From positions 1 through 64,000 of the forward strand of contig JAUNUP010000010.1 in NCBI GenBank assembly GCA_030538115.1: a stretch of DNA of 64,000 bases, read 5' to 3'. Numbering within the stretch: the stretch's first letter is position 1; every line of letters starts with the position of its first letter. A program made the position numbers and the translations under genes. The notes under the pieces were generated by a model. That model made no database searches. It was not told the origin of the DNA and saw only the letters and a program-made list of their open reading frames with translations. Shown in pieces: positions 16,515 through 25,069 of the stretch. The DNA comes from Dermatophilus congolensis. Its GTDB lineage: Bacteria > Actinomycetota > Actinomycetes > Actinomycetales > Dermatophilaceae.

Positions 16515-17297
16515 GTGAAGCTCGACGGACTTACCACTGCTGTGACCGGGGGCGCCTCCGGCCTGGGGCTCGCAACCGTTCGCCGACTCATCAACGCGGG
16601 AGGCAAGGTCACGATCATCGACCTGCCGACCTCTGACGGTGAGAACGTCGCGGCCGAGCTGGGACCGAAGGCGACGTTCGCGGCCGCCGACGTGACCGAC
16701 CCGGAGCAGTTCGCGGCGGCGCTCGACGTGGCTGTCGCTCAGTCTGACGGGGCTGCCCAGAGCGGCCTGCGCGGACTCGTGCACTGTGCGGGCGCTGGTC
16801 GCAAGATGCGGATCCTCGAGAAGGACGGCTCGGCGGGCTCGCTCGAAGACTTCGAGTTCGTCATCAAGCTCAACCTCATCGGCTCGTTCAACGCGCTGCG
16901 TCTCGGCGCGGAGCGGATGGCGCGCAACGAGGCTGTCGACGGCGAGCGCGGCGCGATCGTGATGACTGCGTCGGTGGCGGCGTTCGAGGGCCAGATCGGC
17001 CAGATCAACTACACGGCCGCCAAGGCGGGCATCGTCGGCATGACGATCACCGCTGCCCGTGACCTGGCCAGCAAGAACATCCGCGTGTGCACGATCGCCC
17101 CCGGCATCATGGACACCCCGCTGCTGGCCCGCCTGCGCGAAGACGTGCGCGCGTCGCTCGAAGCCACCGTGCCGAACCCCTCCCGCCTGGGCAGCACCGA
17201 CGAATTCGGTCACCTCGCAGCGACGATCCTGGAGAACGGCTACCTCAACGGAGAAACGATCCGCCTGGACGGCGCGATCCGAATGGCCCCCCGCTGA
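16515..17297 (+). CDS. SDR family 3-hydroxyacyl-CoA dehydrogenase (HSD10-like)
   Basis: 260-residue short-chain dehydrogenase with GTG start preceded by GAAAGGA. TGGASGLG (11-18), Ser153, Tyr166 and Lys170 form the cofactor and catalytic set. The insert after the fourth strand and the AGAGRKMRI segment resemble type II 3-hydroxyacyl-CoA dehydrogenases (17-beta-HSD10), which oxidise 2-methyl-3-hydroxyacyl-CoA among other substrates. That would agree with the racemase and LCAD/IVD-type dehydrogenase in the same set. The 125-nt gap before it is the longest in the operon and could contain a secondary promoter. Family 1 hairpins follow the gene. Confidence 0.92.
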   Translation: MKLDGLTTAVTGGASGLGLATVRRLINAGGKVTIIDLPTSDGENVAAELGPKATFAAADVTDPEQFAAALDVAVAQSDGAAQSGLRGLVHCAGAGRKMRILEKDGSAGSLEDFEFVIKLNLIGSFNALRLGAERMARNEAVDGERGAIVMTASVAAFEGQIGQINYTAAKAGIVGMTITAARDLASKNIRVCTIAPGIMDTPLLARLREDVRASLEATVPNPSRLGSTDEFGHLAATILENGYLNGETIRLDGAIRMAPR

Positions 17298-17358
17298 CGG
17301 CCCCAGAGCGACCGGCCCGAGTCGGTGTGGAGGAGTCCCGTGGCGCGGCACACTCCCT

Positions 17359-17413
17359 GTCCCGTGGCACAGCGCTGGGAGACGCGTTTGTGCTGGTACA
17401 TGTGCCACGGGAC
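17359..17413. repeat. Family 1 hairpin element at 17.36 kb
   Basis: GTCCCGTGGCAC (17359-17370) and GTGCCACGGGAC (17402-17413) are exact reverse complements separated by 31 nt, the spacing seen at 37-91 and at 4490-4544. It lies between the dehydrogenase stop and the converging LysR 2 stop and could act as a terminator. The 302-base gap holds no supported gene. Confidence 0.85.
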
Positions 17414-17458
17414 CCGCGCCCGAGTAGGCGACTCCTCGGCGTCGGCTACCCAGCCGGG

Positions 17459-17513
17459 GTGCCGTGGCACATGAGATCCCGCACGTCAGGCACTCCCTGG
17501 AGTGCCACGGCAC
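17459..17513. repeat. Family 1 hairpin element at 17.46 kb
   Basis: GTGCCGTGGCAC (17459-17470) and GTGCCACGGCAC (17502-17513) pair exactly across a 31-nt loop. The arms are identical to those of hairpin A in the 4.5-kb array and to the element at 37-91. It is 100 bases from the element at 17359-17413, close to the 105-base period of the left-edge copies. Confidence 0.88.
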
Positions 17514-17599
17514 GGGGCGAGCCTCCCGTTCTCCGGCGGAGATACGGCACGGCACGGGGCGTGCCTCAAGGGGCGTGCCTCCCGTCGCCGCCGGCGGTG

Positions 17600-18526
17600 T
17601 CACTCCGGTGACGCGAGTTCGCCTGCTACTTCCACTAGCACGCGGCCGGCGGTGCTGAGGGAGTCGGGGTCGTAGACGAGGCCGAAGGGGCGGCTCAGCG
17701 ATGGGCTCAGAGCCCGCACCGCCACTCCGGCCTCGCGTGCGTGTTCGGCGACGGAGCGTTCGAGGAACGTGCCGCCCACCCCCTCCACGACGAGGGGAAG
17801 CAGGGTCTCGCGCTGCTCGACGGTCGCTGCGGGTGTGTAGGTCTTGCCCGCGCGGCTGAGTTGGCTTTCGATCTCCCCTGCGTGGCTGCCTCCACGCGGC
17901 ACGAAGACCATCGGGATGTCGGGAACTTCGTCCCATCCGATGGGGTTGTGGTCGGGCAGCAGGTCGGCGTAGGCGGCGGGCACTGACAGCCAGAAGTCCT
18001 GGCGACCGAGCGGCAGCACGGTGAGGCCGAGCACCGAGAAATCGAGGCCGTGGGCGTTGCGCTCGGGGTCATCGATGGGCAGGTGGATCGCGACGACCTC
18101 GACGTGTCCGTCACGCAGCAGAGTGGTGGCGGTGGTCTCGTCGCGCAGCTCCTCCACCGAGATCCGTACGCGGGGCAGGCGCTGCCGTACGCGTGCGACG
18201 ATCTGGCTCATCAGCCCCGCCGCGAGCGCTGGGAACACCGCGATCTGCAGCATGCCTCGGCTGGCCTCCTCGTCCTCGTGTACCGCCCCTTCGGCGGCCG
18301 CGATCTCACGCAGCACCTGACGTGCGGGGCCGACGAGCGCGTGCCCTGCGGAGGTGAGCGCCATGCCCCGCCCGATGCGGTGGAACAGCCCGACACCCAT
18401 CTCCCGCTCGAGTGCCTTGATGGCCTGGGAGATGGTCGGTTGCGTGATTCCGAGAGCGTGCGCGGCCGCGTGAATGCTGCCGTTGTCGCGCACGGCGAGG
18501 AAGTACTCCAGGTGGTGCACGTCCAT
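17600..18526 (-). CDS. LysR family transcriptional regulator 2
   Basis: 308-residue LysR-type regulator with N-terminal HTH (MDVHHLEYFLAVRDNGS, then LGITQPTISQAIKALE) and a periplasmic-binding-like effector domain. It is transcribed away from the TRAP transporter operon that starts at 18730, a typical arrangement for a LysR regulator and its target. The shared gap contains ACTATTCC-N30-TATTGGA, also found with the same spacing before CoA-transferase 2 at 6.0 kb, suggesting that LysR 1 and LysR 2 recognise related sites or cross-regulate. The effector is unknown but may be the imported acid or its CoA ester. Confidence 0.93.
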   Translation of the reverse strand: MDVHHLEYFLAVRDNGSIHAAAHALGITQPTISQAIKALEREMGVGLFHRIGRGMALTSAGHALVGPARQVLREIAAAEGAVHEDEEASRGMLQIAVFPALAAGLMSQIVARVRQRLPRVRISVEELRDETTATTLLRDGHVEVVAIHLPIDDPERNAHGLDFSVLGLTVLPLGRQDFWLSVPAAYADLLPDHNPIGWDEVPDIPMVFVPRGGSHAGEIESQLSRAGKTYTPAATVEQRETLLPLVVEGVGGTFLERSVAEHAREAGVAVRALSPSLSRPFGLVYDPDSLSTAGRVLVEVAGELASPE

Positions 18527-18597
18527 GCGCAGAGCGTAGTGGCCGAACTGCGACTGCGCGCTCTGCGCGAAGAGCCCTCTGACCGGGCAAGAAGTGA

Positions 18598-18642
18598 ACT
18601 ATTCCTATCCGGGTAACAAGGGGTAGGTCAATAAGTATTGGA
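18598..18642 (+). promoter_or_regulatory. LysR-type operator region before the TRAP operon
   Basis: ACTATTCC (18598-18605) and TATTGGA (18636-18642) lie 38 nt apart start to start, the same spacing as ACTATTCC (6040) and TATTGGA (6078) in the LysR 1 region. CAATA-AG-TATTG (18629-18640) is a compact dyad. No clear -35/-10 pair was identified. Confidence 0.5.
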
Positions 18643-18729
18643 ACAAAGGTAATCGCGCACGGCACAGTTCTTCTCAGGCTTCCACCAAGCCCCGTCGTCA
18701 GGCGGACCGACGAACGATTGGTGGTCTCG

Positions 18730-19845
18730 ATGAGGAGACGACAACTACTCACGGCAACCGGGGCGCTGGTATTGGGCGCGACCCTGGCCGCCTGCGGCAC
18801 CTCGAAGGGCGCCGTGTACAAGGACGGCCAGCTCGAGATGGCCGTGATCGCCACCTACGGCACCGGCACCTCGACCTACGCCGACATGGCGGCCGTGGCC
18901 AACACGCTGACCAACGAGAAAGACCTCAACACCCGGATCATCACCTCCGACACGGCGATCGGCCGGATGACGCCGCTGCGCAAGGGGCAGGCCACGTTCG
19001 CCCGCACCGGCGACGAGTACATCTTCGCGTTCGAGGGTGACTACGACTTCGCTGCGAAGACATGGGGGCCGCAGCCCGTGCGAGTCGTGTGGGGGCCGAC
19101 CGGGCCGCACGGCATGCTCGTGAAGGCGAACTCCGGCATCGTCAACCCCGAAGACCTCAAGGGCAAGAAGGTTCCGAGGGTCACCGCCAACCCCTCGGTC
19201 AACAACAAGCTCCAGGCGTTTCTCCACGCCGGTGGACTGACCTGGGACGATGTCGAGCCCGTCGCGATCGGATACGGCGAGCAGGCCGAGGCGCTCAAGG
19301 CCGGCAAGATCGACGTGCTCTTCCAGCAGGTCTACGGTTCGTCGCTGTTCGAGCTTGAGAGCTCCACGCCGGTGCGCTGGATGACGCTCGACAAGGGTGA
19401 CGAGAAAGCGATCCAGGAGATCGCGCCCTCTGTGCACCTGGCCGACTTCGGCAAGGCGCCCGGCCAGAAGGAGGGCGAGCAGCAGCTCGGCATGATCTAC
19501 GCCGTGCCCGTGGTCACGTACGCCGAGACGCCGGAGGAGATCGCGTACGCCCTGGCCCGCGACTTCGTCGACACGTACCCGAAGTACAAGGACGCCACCG
19601 CCACGACCCAGGGCTGGTCTATCGACGCGTCGATGACCACCCCGGTCGAGGTGCCCTTCCACGACGGGATGATCCGCCTCCTCAAGGAGAAGAACCACTG
19701 GCCCGCGCAGGCCCAGGCCAAGCAGGACGAGCTGCTCGCCCGTGAGGGCAAGCTCGCCGAGGGCTGGGAGTCGCTCGGCGACATCCCGGACGACCAGGTG
19801 CCGACCGCGTGGGCGGCGTGGAAGAAGGAGCACCTCGATGGCTGA
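18730..19845 (+). CDS. TAXI family TRAP transporter solute-binding lipoprotein
   Basis: 371-residue extracytoplasmic solute receptor of the TAXI (TRAP-associated) family. The N-terminus has Arg-Arg-Arg, a hydrophobic stretch and the lipobox LAAC, so the mature protein is a lipid-anchored receptor. The domain after it (YGTGTSTYADMAAVANTL) is the usual TAXI opening. The ATG at 18730 is preferred over an in-frame TTG at 18718 because the signal peptide begins there. It overlaps the membrane component gene by 8 bases. TAXI receptors usually bind dicarboxylates or amino acids such as glutamate; the adjacent glutaconate-type CoA-transferase favours a carboxylate, but this is an inference. Confidence 0.93.
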   Translation: MRRRQLLTATGALVLGATLAACGTSKGAVYKDGQLEMAVIATYGTGTSTYADMAAVANTLTNEKDLNTRIITSDTAIGRMTPLRKGQATFARTGDEYIFAFEGDYDFAAKTWGPQPVRVVWGPTGPHGMLVKANSGIVNPEDLKGKKVPRVTANPSVNNKLQAFLHAGGLTWDDVEPVAIGYGEQAEALKAGKIDVLFQQVYGSSLFELESSTPVRWMTLDKGDEKAIQEIAPSVHLADFGKAPGQKEGEQQLGMIYAVPVVTYAETPEEIAYALARDFVDTYPKYKDATATTQGWSIDASMTTPVEVPFHDGMIRLLKEKNHWPAQAQAKQDELLAREGKLAEGWESLGDIPDDQVPTAWAAWKKEHLDG

Positions 19846-21925
19846 CAACGTCGACCGCAGCGGCGCCACGAGAACGACCCTGCACAACACTCCTGGCCAC
19901 ACCCCAGCGAACCCGCCCACGGGCCCCGCGAACCCGGTCCGTGAGCGGTTCTGGCGCGGTGTGACCGTGGTGATGACGCTCATCGGGCTGGCGCTGGTGG
20001 CGAGCCACGTGTTCCTGTGGAACCCGTTCGGCGAGCCGATGCTCCGCAACGAATTCCTCTACTACCTGCTCGCCAGCTTCGGCTCGCTGGTGTTCGTGCT
20101 GTTCCGAGTGCGCAAGGTGAAGCACGAAGATGTCGAGGATGCCGTCAAGGACGTGCTCGAGACCAGCCCCGCCGACCTGACCCGGTTTCAGGTGCCGTGG
20201 TACGACGCGCTGCTCTTCGCAGGCAGCGTCGGCATCAACGTGTACTTCGCGCAGAACGCCGAGAACATCGCCAACCTCGGCTGGGACTACGCGGCGCCCA
20301 CGGTGCCGCTCGTGCTCAGCTACCTGCTCTGGGCCTTCACCATCGAGGCGCTGCGTCGCACGGCCGGGCTCATCGTGGCGTGCATCGCGCTGGCGTTCTC
20401 GCTCTACCCGATGATCGCGGGCTCGGTGCCGATCTCGTTCCTGCAAGGGATCCAGTTCGACTCCAACGGTGCAGCGATGATGCACGCGCTCGGCGCCGAC
20501 AGCATCCTCGGCCTCCCGTTGCAGACCGCGGGCGCGATTCTCGTGGGCTTCCTCTTCTTCGGAGTCGTGCTGCAGCACACCGGCGGTGCCGACTTCTTCG
20601 TCGACCTGGCCCGCTCCGCCTTCGGTCGCGCCCGCGGCGGATCGGCGAAGGTGGCCGTGGCCAGCTCCGCGTTCATGGGCATGATGAGCGGCTCGGCCGT
20701 CTCCAACGTGCTCACGACCGGCCCCATGACGATCCCGGCGATGAAGAAGGCCGGATATCCGGCCAAGTACGCCGCGGGCATCGAGGCGACGGCCGCGACC
20801 GGCGGCTCGATCACCCCGCCGATCATGGGCACCGCCGCGTTCCTCATGGTCTCGTTTCTCGGTATCCCGTACGCGGAGATCGCGATCGCGGCGTCGATCC
20901 CTGCGTTCCTGTACTACCTCGGCATTTTCACGCAGGTCGACGCCTACGCAGCCAAGAGCGGACTCAAGGGTGAGGCGCGGCACCTGCTGCCCAAGCTGGT
21001 CCCCACGACGATCGCCGGCTGGCCGTACCTGCTGGCCATCGTGGTACTGACCTACCTGCTGGTCGTGGAGCAGGACGAGGCGCAGGCACCGTTCATCACG
21101 GTCGTGATGATGCTCGTGCTCGCGTTCATCCTGCCGAAGAACCGCCTGACGATCCGCGGGCTGCGCAACATCATCGTCGACACCGGCCGCAACATCGCCG
21201 AGATCATCGGCATCATCGCGGGCGTCGGCCTCATCGTCGGCGGACTGTCGATGTCGGGCGTCTCGCTCTCGCTGGCTCGCGAGCTCGTCGCCGCCGTGGG
21301 CGAGAACGTGCTGCTCATCCTCATCGCCGGTGCGATCACGTGCTTCATCCTCGGCATGGGCATGACGGTTTCGGCCGTCTACGTCTTCCTTGCGATCGTC
21401 ATGGCCCCGGCCCTGGTCGCGCTCGGCGTCAACGCGGTGGCCGCGCACCTGTTCGTCATCTACTGGGCCGCGGCCTCGTACATCACGCCACCGGTCGCCA
21501 TCGCAGCGTTCGCGGCAGCAGGCATCGCCCGAACATCGCCGATGGCAACCGGATTCACGGCGATGAAGCTCGGCGCGGTCAAGTACGTCATCCCGTTCTG
21601 CTTCGCGCTCAACCCCGCCCTCGTGGCGCAGGCCTCGGCCGGTGAGGTCGCGCTGGCGTTCGTGCTGTCGATCTTCGGGGTCTTCTTCATGGCAGCCGGA
21701 TTCGAGGGCTGGGCGCCGCTGATCGAGCGCCGCATGGGCCTGATCTCCCGCGTGATCGCGGTGCTCGCCGGTCTTGCGCTGCTCGCTCCCGAGACGTACA
21801 GCACCGTCGCCGGATTCGCCGTTGCGGCCCTGCTGGGCGCGTGGCTGCGGTTCCGCGGAGACGGCACGGTGACGCCTCCGCCCTCCGCCGACGAGCCTCA
21901 GCTCGCCGAGACCGGAGCCGCCTGA
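19838..21925 (+). CDS. TRAP transporter permease, fused 4TM/12TM
   Basis: 695-residue integral membrane protein in which the small (DctQ-like, 4 TM) and large (DctM-like, 12 TM) TRAP subunits are fused, as is usual for TAXI systems. The first 45 residues are hydrophilic and rich in Pro, Thr and Asn. Glycine-rich re-entrant segments GMMSGSAVSNVLTTG and ATGGSITPPIMGTAAF are the DctM signatures; FILGMGMTVSAVY and AASYITPPVAIA are the second set. Transport is driven by an ion gradient rather than ATP. It overlaps the receptor gene by 8 bases and the CoA-transferase A gene by 1 base, so uptake and CoA transfer appear to be co-expressed. Confidence 0.95.
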   Translation: MADNVDRSGATRTTLHNTPGHTPANPPTGPANPVRERFWRGVTVVMTLIGLALVASHVFLWNPFGEPMLRNEFLYYLLASFGSLVFVLFRVRKVKHEDVEDAVKDVLETSPADLTRFQVPWYDALLFAGSVGINVYFAQNAENIANLGWDYAAPTVPLVLSYLLWAFTIEALRRTAGLIVACIALAFSLYPMIAGSVPISFLQGIQFDSNGAAMMHALGADSILGLPLQTAGAILVGFLFFGVVLQHTGGADFFVDLARSAFGRARGGSAKVAVASSAFMGMMSGSAVSNVLTTGPMTIPAMKKAGYPAKYAAGIEATAATGGSITPPIMGTAAFLMVSFLGIPYAEIAIAASIPAFLYYLGIFTQVDAYAAKSGLKGEARHLLPKLVPTTIAGWPYLLAIVVLTYLLVVEQDEAQAPFITVVMMLVLAFILPKNRLTIRGLRNIIVDTGRNIAEIIGIIAGVGLIVGGLSMSGVSLSLARELVAAVGENVLLILIAGAITCFILGMGMTVSAVYVFLAIVMAPALVALGVNAVAAHLFVIYWAAASYITPPVAIAAFAAAGIARTSPMATGFTAMKLGAVKYVIPFCFALNPALVAQASAGEVALAFVLSIFGVFFMAAGFEGWAPLIERRMGLISRVIAVLAGLALLAPETYSTVAGFAVAALLGAWLRFRGDGTVTPPPSADEPQLAETGAA

Positions 21926-22854
21926 TGCGCGTCGAAAAGCTCACGACCCTGCGCGAGGCGATAGCCGAGCATGTCGCGGACGGGATGGTGGTGGCCCTCG
22001 AGGGCTTCGGCCACCTCATCCCGTTCGCGGCGGGGCACGAGATCATCCGCCAGGGGCGGCGCAACCTGACGGTCTGCCGCATGACGCCCGACATCATCAC
22101 CGACCAACTCCTCGCCGCCGGGTGTGTGAGCAAGCTCGTCGCCTCGTTCTTCGCGAGCGGGTCGGCAGGGTCGCTGTACGAGATCCGGCGCCGGGTGCAG
22201 CACCACGACCCGGAGCCCCTCGAAGTGGAGGAGTACAGCCACTACGGCATGTACTGCCGATACCAGGCCGGAGCTTCGGCGCTGCCGTTCTACCCGCTGC
22301 GCTCGTACGTGGGCAGCGACCTGCCCGAACTCAACCCGCGCATCCGCATGGTCGAGAGTCCGTACGGCGAGGGCTCGGTGTACGTCGTGCCTGCGCTCAA
22401 CCCTGACGTGACGATCGTGCACGCCCAACGCGCCGACGTGCTCGGCAACGTGCAGATCTGGGGCATCACGGGCGCGCAGCAGGAAGCCGCGTATGCGGCC
22501 ACCAAGGTGATCGTGACGGTGGAGGAGATCGTGCCGGTCGAGGTGATCCGCGCCGACCCCAATCGCACGCTCATCCCCGCTCACGCGGTGGATGCTGTGG
22601 TACACGTGCCTCGCGGCGCCCACCCCTCCTACGCGCAGGGGCATTACGACCGCGACTCGGCCTTCTACCGCGAGTGGACCCCGATCAGTGCCGATCCCCA
22701 GCGGATCCGCGCCTGGATCGACGAATGGGTACGCGGCACCGCCGACCACGCGGAGTACGTGGCCAAGCTCGGCGAGGCCCGCTGGGACGGCCTGGTGGTC
22801 GCCTCCGCACCGTCGGGCGAGATCGACTACGGAAGGAGGCGCCATGCCGGCTGA
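21925..22854 (+). CDS. CoA-transferase subunit A (glutaconate/IpdA-like)
   Basis: 309-residue class I CoA-transferase alpha subunit. It resembles glutaconate CoA-transferase subunit A and the IpdA subunit of steroid ring degradation (EGFGHLIPFAAGHEIIRQ near residue 30, NVQIWGITGAQQEA near 175). IpdAB-type proteins have been recruited for ring hydrolysis, so a hydrolase role is possible as well as CoA transfer. It starts within the stop of the TRAP permease gene (TGATG) and overlaps the B subunit gene by 11 bases. The operon order receptor, permease, CoA-transferase A/B suggests activation of the imported carboxylate. Confidence 0.9.
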   Translation: MRVEKLTTLREAIAEHVADGMVVALEGFGHLIPFAAGHEIIRQGRRNLTVCRMTPDIITDQLLAAGCVSKLVASFFASGSAGSLYEIRRRVQHHDPEPLEVEEYSHYGMYCRYQAGASALPFYPLRSYVGSDLPELNPRIRMVESPYGEGSVYVVPALNPDVTIVHAQRADVLGNVQIWGITGAQQEAAYAATKVIVTVEEIVPVEVIRADPNRTLIPAHAVDAVVHVPRGAHPSYAQGHYDRDSAFYREWTPISADPQRIRAWIDEWVRGTADHAEYVAKLGEARWDGLVVASAPSGEIDYGRRRHAG

Positions 22855-23659
22855 TTCTGTGGACGTGGCCCCGGTGCTGCCGGGCGAATCGGACGTGCCG
22901 CTGACGAGCACCGAATTCCTCGCGGCTGTGGCGGCGCGCGAACTGCAGGGCGTGACGCGGATCTTCGCGGGGGTGGGGCTGCCGACTCTCGCCGTCGATC
23001 TGGCCAAACGCACGGTGAACCCGTACGTCGAGCTGGTCTACGAGTCGGGTGTCGTCGGTGCGCACCCGGAGGCGATGGCCGAGGGCATCGCCGACTCGGT
23101 GCTCGTCTCCGGGGCGGAGTCGGTGCTGTCGATGCAGGCCCTGTTCGGGTACGTGCTGCAGCGCGGCAACGTCGACGTCGGCTTTCTCGGTGCCGCCCAG
23201 GTCGACCGGGTCGGCAATATCAACACGTCGTTCATCGGCGACTGGCGTAAGCCGAAGGTGCGGCTGCCCGGCTCCGGGGGAGCGGCCGACATCATCGCGA
23301 GTGCCCACGAGATCATCGTCGTGCTGCGACGTCACGACCCCGGTGCCTTGCCGGATCAGGTCGAGTTCTGCACGTCGCCGAGCCCTGTGCGTGCGCGGGA
23401 GGTGGCGGGCGCGATGCAGCCGGCCGGGTTCGGGGTTAGCACGGTGATCACGCCGCTCGGCATCCTGCGCCGGGCCGACCGGTTCGGCGACCTCGAACTC
23501 GCACAAGTGCACCCCGGCGTCTCGATCGAGCAGGTGCAGGAGGCGACCGGCTGGGACCTCGCGGTGCGAGACGACATTTCGGTCACGCCCCGGCCGACGC
23601 TCGAAGACGTGCGGCTGCTGCGCGAGGAGATCGACACGGTCCGGCTCTACCTGAGGTGA
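22844..23659 (+). CDS. CoA-transferase subunit B (glutaconate/IpdB-like)
   Basis: 271-residue class I CoA-transferase beta subunit. E67 in VYESGVVG is at the position of the catalytic Glu that forms the glutamyl-CoA thioester in this family; GNINTSFIGDW and LPGSGGAADI are further signatures. The start follows a strong GGAAGGAGG site inside the end of the A subunit gene. Retention of the ESG motif argues for true CoA-transferase chemistry; IpdAB-type hydrolases use a closely related site, so the motif does not fully settle the reaction. It is followed directly by an MFS gene. Confidence 0.9.
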   Translation: MPADSVDVAPVLPGESDVPLTSTEFLAAVAARELQGVTRIFAGVGLPTLAVDLAKRTVNPYVELVYESGVVGAHPEAMAEGIADSVLVSGAESVLSMQALFGYVLQRGNVDVGFLGAAQVDRVGNINTSFIGDWRKPKVRLPGSGGAADIIASAHEIIVVLRRHDPGALPDQVEFCTSPSPVRAREVAGAMQPAGFGVSTVITPLGILRRADRFGDLELAQVHPGVSIEQVQEATGWDLAVRDDISVTPRPTLEDVRLLREEIDTVRLYLR

Positions 23660-23661
23660 CC

Positions 23662-25011
23662 ATGCACCGGAACTCACGGCCCGCAGCGGGGCGAGGAGCG
23701 TACTTCGCGCTCCTCGCCTCCACGACCCTCGGCACGGTCTCGAGCACGATCATGAGTTCGCCGATCAACGAGATCGCCGACACTCTCGGCGCGGGGCCGC
23801 AGGAGATCGTGCTCGCGGTGAGTTCGTTCACGGTGGCGATGGTCGTGTGTGCGCCGTTCTCGGGATGGCTTTCCGATCGGATCGGGCCGACGAGGTTTCT
23901 GCTCGGCGCACTCGTACTCATGGTCGTGGCTCAGTTGGGGGCGGCGCTGGCTCCGTCGCTGTGGGTGATGATCGCAATGCGTGCCCTGCAGGGTGTTGCG
24001 TGTTCGGGTATCCCGCCCGCGGTGCAGCAGGGACTCACGGGCTTCTGGCCCGAGCGCAAACACCAGACGATGGGCGCGTGGGCGTCGGCTATCGGCATCG
24101 GTCAGGCCATCGGGCCTCCGACGGGCGGCCTCATCGCTGACCTGCTCGGCTGGCGTGCGGTCTTCGGTGTGCACGCCGGCATCTGTGCGCTGGTCGGGCT
24201 GGCTGTGTGGCGGTTCATCCCGCGGATGCCCCCGGGCGGTTCGCCGATGGACCTTGGCGGAATGGCGCAGATCGTCGCCGCTGCGGGGTGCCTCGTCACC
24301 GGCGTCACGTGGGCGGGCCAGGGCGGTTCGCTGGTGGGAGCGGGGGCGCTCGTGGCTCTCGGAGCTGCAGTGCTCGCATGGGCGCTGCGGCCGAAGCGTC
24401 GCCGCGGCCGCCTTGTTCCCGCGGGGGTGCTCACCGAACCGAACTTCGTCGTTGGCACGATGGCGGCGTCGACGGGCATGGCCGTCATGGGCATCACGAT
24501 GGTGAGCGTGCCGCTGTTCCTCGGCCGTGAGGTGGGCCTGACCCCAGCGACCATCGGCGCGACCACGTTCGCCGTCGCAGCGGGCATGGCGTTGTTCGGG
24601 CCGGTCGCGGTGCGTATCGCGGCCAGGTTCGGCACGAGTGCAGCCCTCGGAGGCGGCCTGCTCATGCTCGTAGCGGCACCGCTGGCCGTGGGCTGGCTGG
24701 AGACCGTGAACCAGACCCCCTCCGTGGTGTGGCCGATGATCGCAGTGCTGGTCGTCGTGGGTTTCGGCATCTCCGCGGTGCAGAGCATGTCGGCGGTGGT
24801 ACTCCTGGGGGCAGAAGGCGGCAGAGGCGGCCTTTCGTTGGGCCTGCACCACATGGGCCGATTCGGCGGCCTGGCCCTGGGCTACGCCTGGCTCTCCACG
24901 GCCTACGCCTTCGGCTCCCCGCTGGCAGTACACGCAGGCTCGGCCCTGGCAGCAACGACGACCCTTGCATTGGCACTGATACTGCGCCGCCGCGGTGCGA
25001 CGCACCCGTAA
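23662..25011 (+). CDS. MFS transporter 2
   Basis: 449-residue major facilitator protein with about 12-14 hydrophobic segments. WLSDRIGPTRFLL (motif A) after helix 2 and RALQGVACSGIPPA (helix 4) resemble drug/proton antiporter-type carriers. The ATG at 23662 is favoured over a GTG at 23656 because GAGG lies 5 nt before it; the gene abuts the CoA-transferase B stop, so it ends the TRAP operon. It could export a metabolite or give a second uptake route; the sequence does not decide. A short bidirectional hairpin follows. Confidence 0.88.
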   Translation: MHRNSRPAAGRGAYFALLASTTLGTVSSTIMSSPINEIADTLGAGPQEIVLAVSSFTVAMVVCAPFSGWLSDRIGPTRFLLGALVLMVVAQLGAALAPSLWVMIAMRALQGVACSGIPPAVQQGLTGFWPERKHQTMGAWASAIGIGQAIGPPTGGLIADLLGWRAVFGVHAGICALVGLAVWRFIPRMPPGGSPMDLGGMAQIVAAAGCLVTGVTWAGQGGSLVGAGALVALGAAVLAWALRPKRRRGRLVPAGVLTEPNFVVGTMAASTGMAVMGITMVSVPLFLGREVGLTPATIGATTFAVAAGMALFGPVAVRIAARFGTSAALGGGLLMLVAAPLAVGWLETVNQTPSVVWPMIAVLVVVGFGISAVQSMSAVVLLGAEGGRGGLSLGLHHMGRFGGLALGYAWLSTAYAFGSPLAVHAGSALAATTTLALALILRRRGATHP

Positions 25012-25028
25012 GGGAGCTGATGGCCTGG

Positions 25029-25049
25029 GGAGTCACCCCTAATGACTCC
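25029..25049. terminator. Bidirectional hairpin between MFS 2 and LysR 3
   Basis: GGAGTCA (25029-25035) and TGACTCC (25043-25049) pair across a 7-nt loop in the 58-base gap between two convergent genes. The stem is short and no T-run is present. Confidence 0.5.
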
Positions 25050-25069
25050 GAGAGGGGTAGTCGAGGTGT

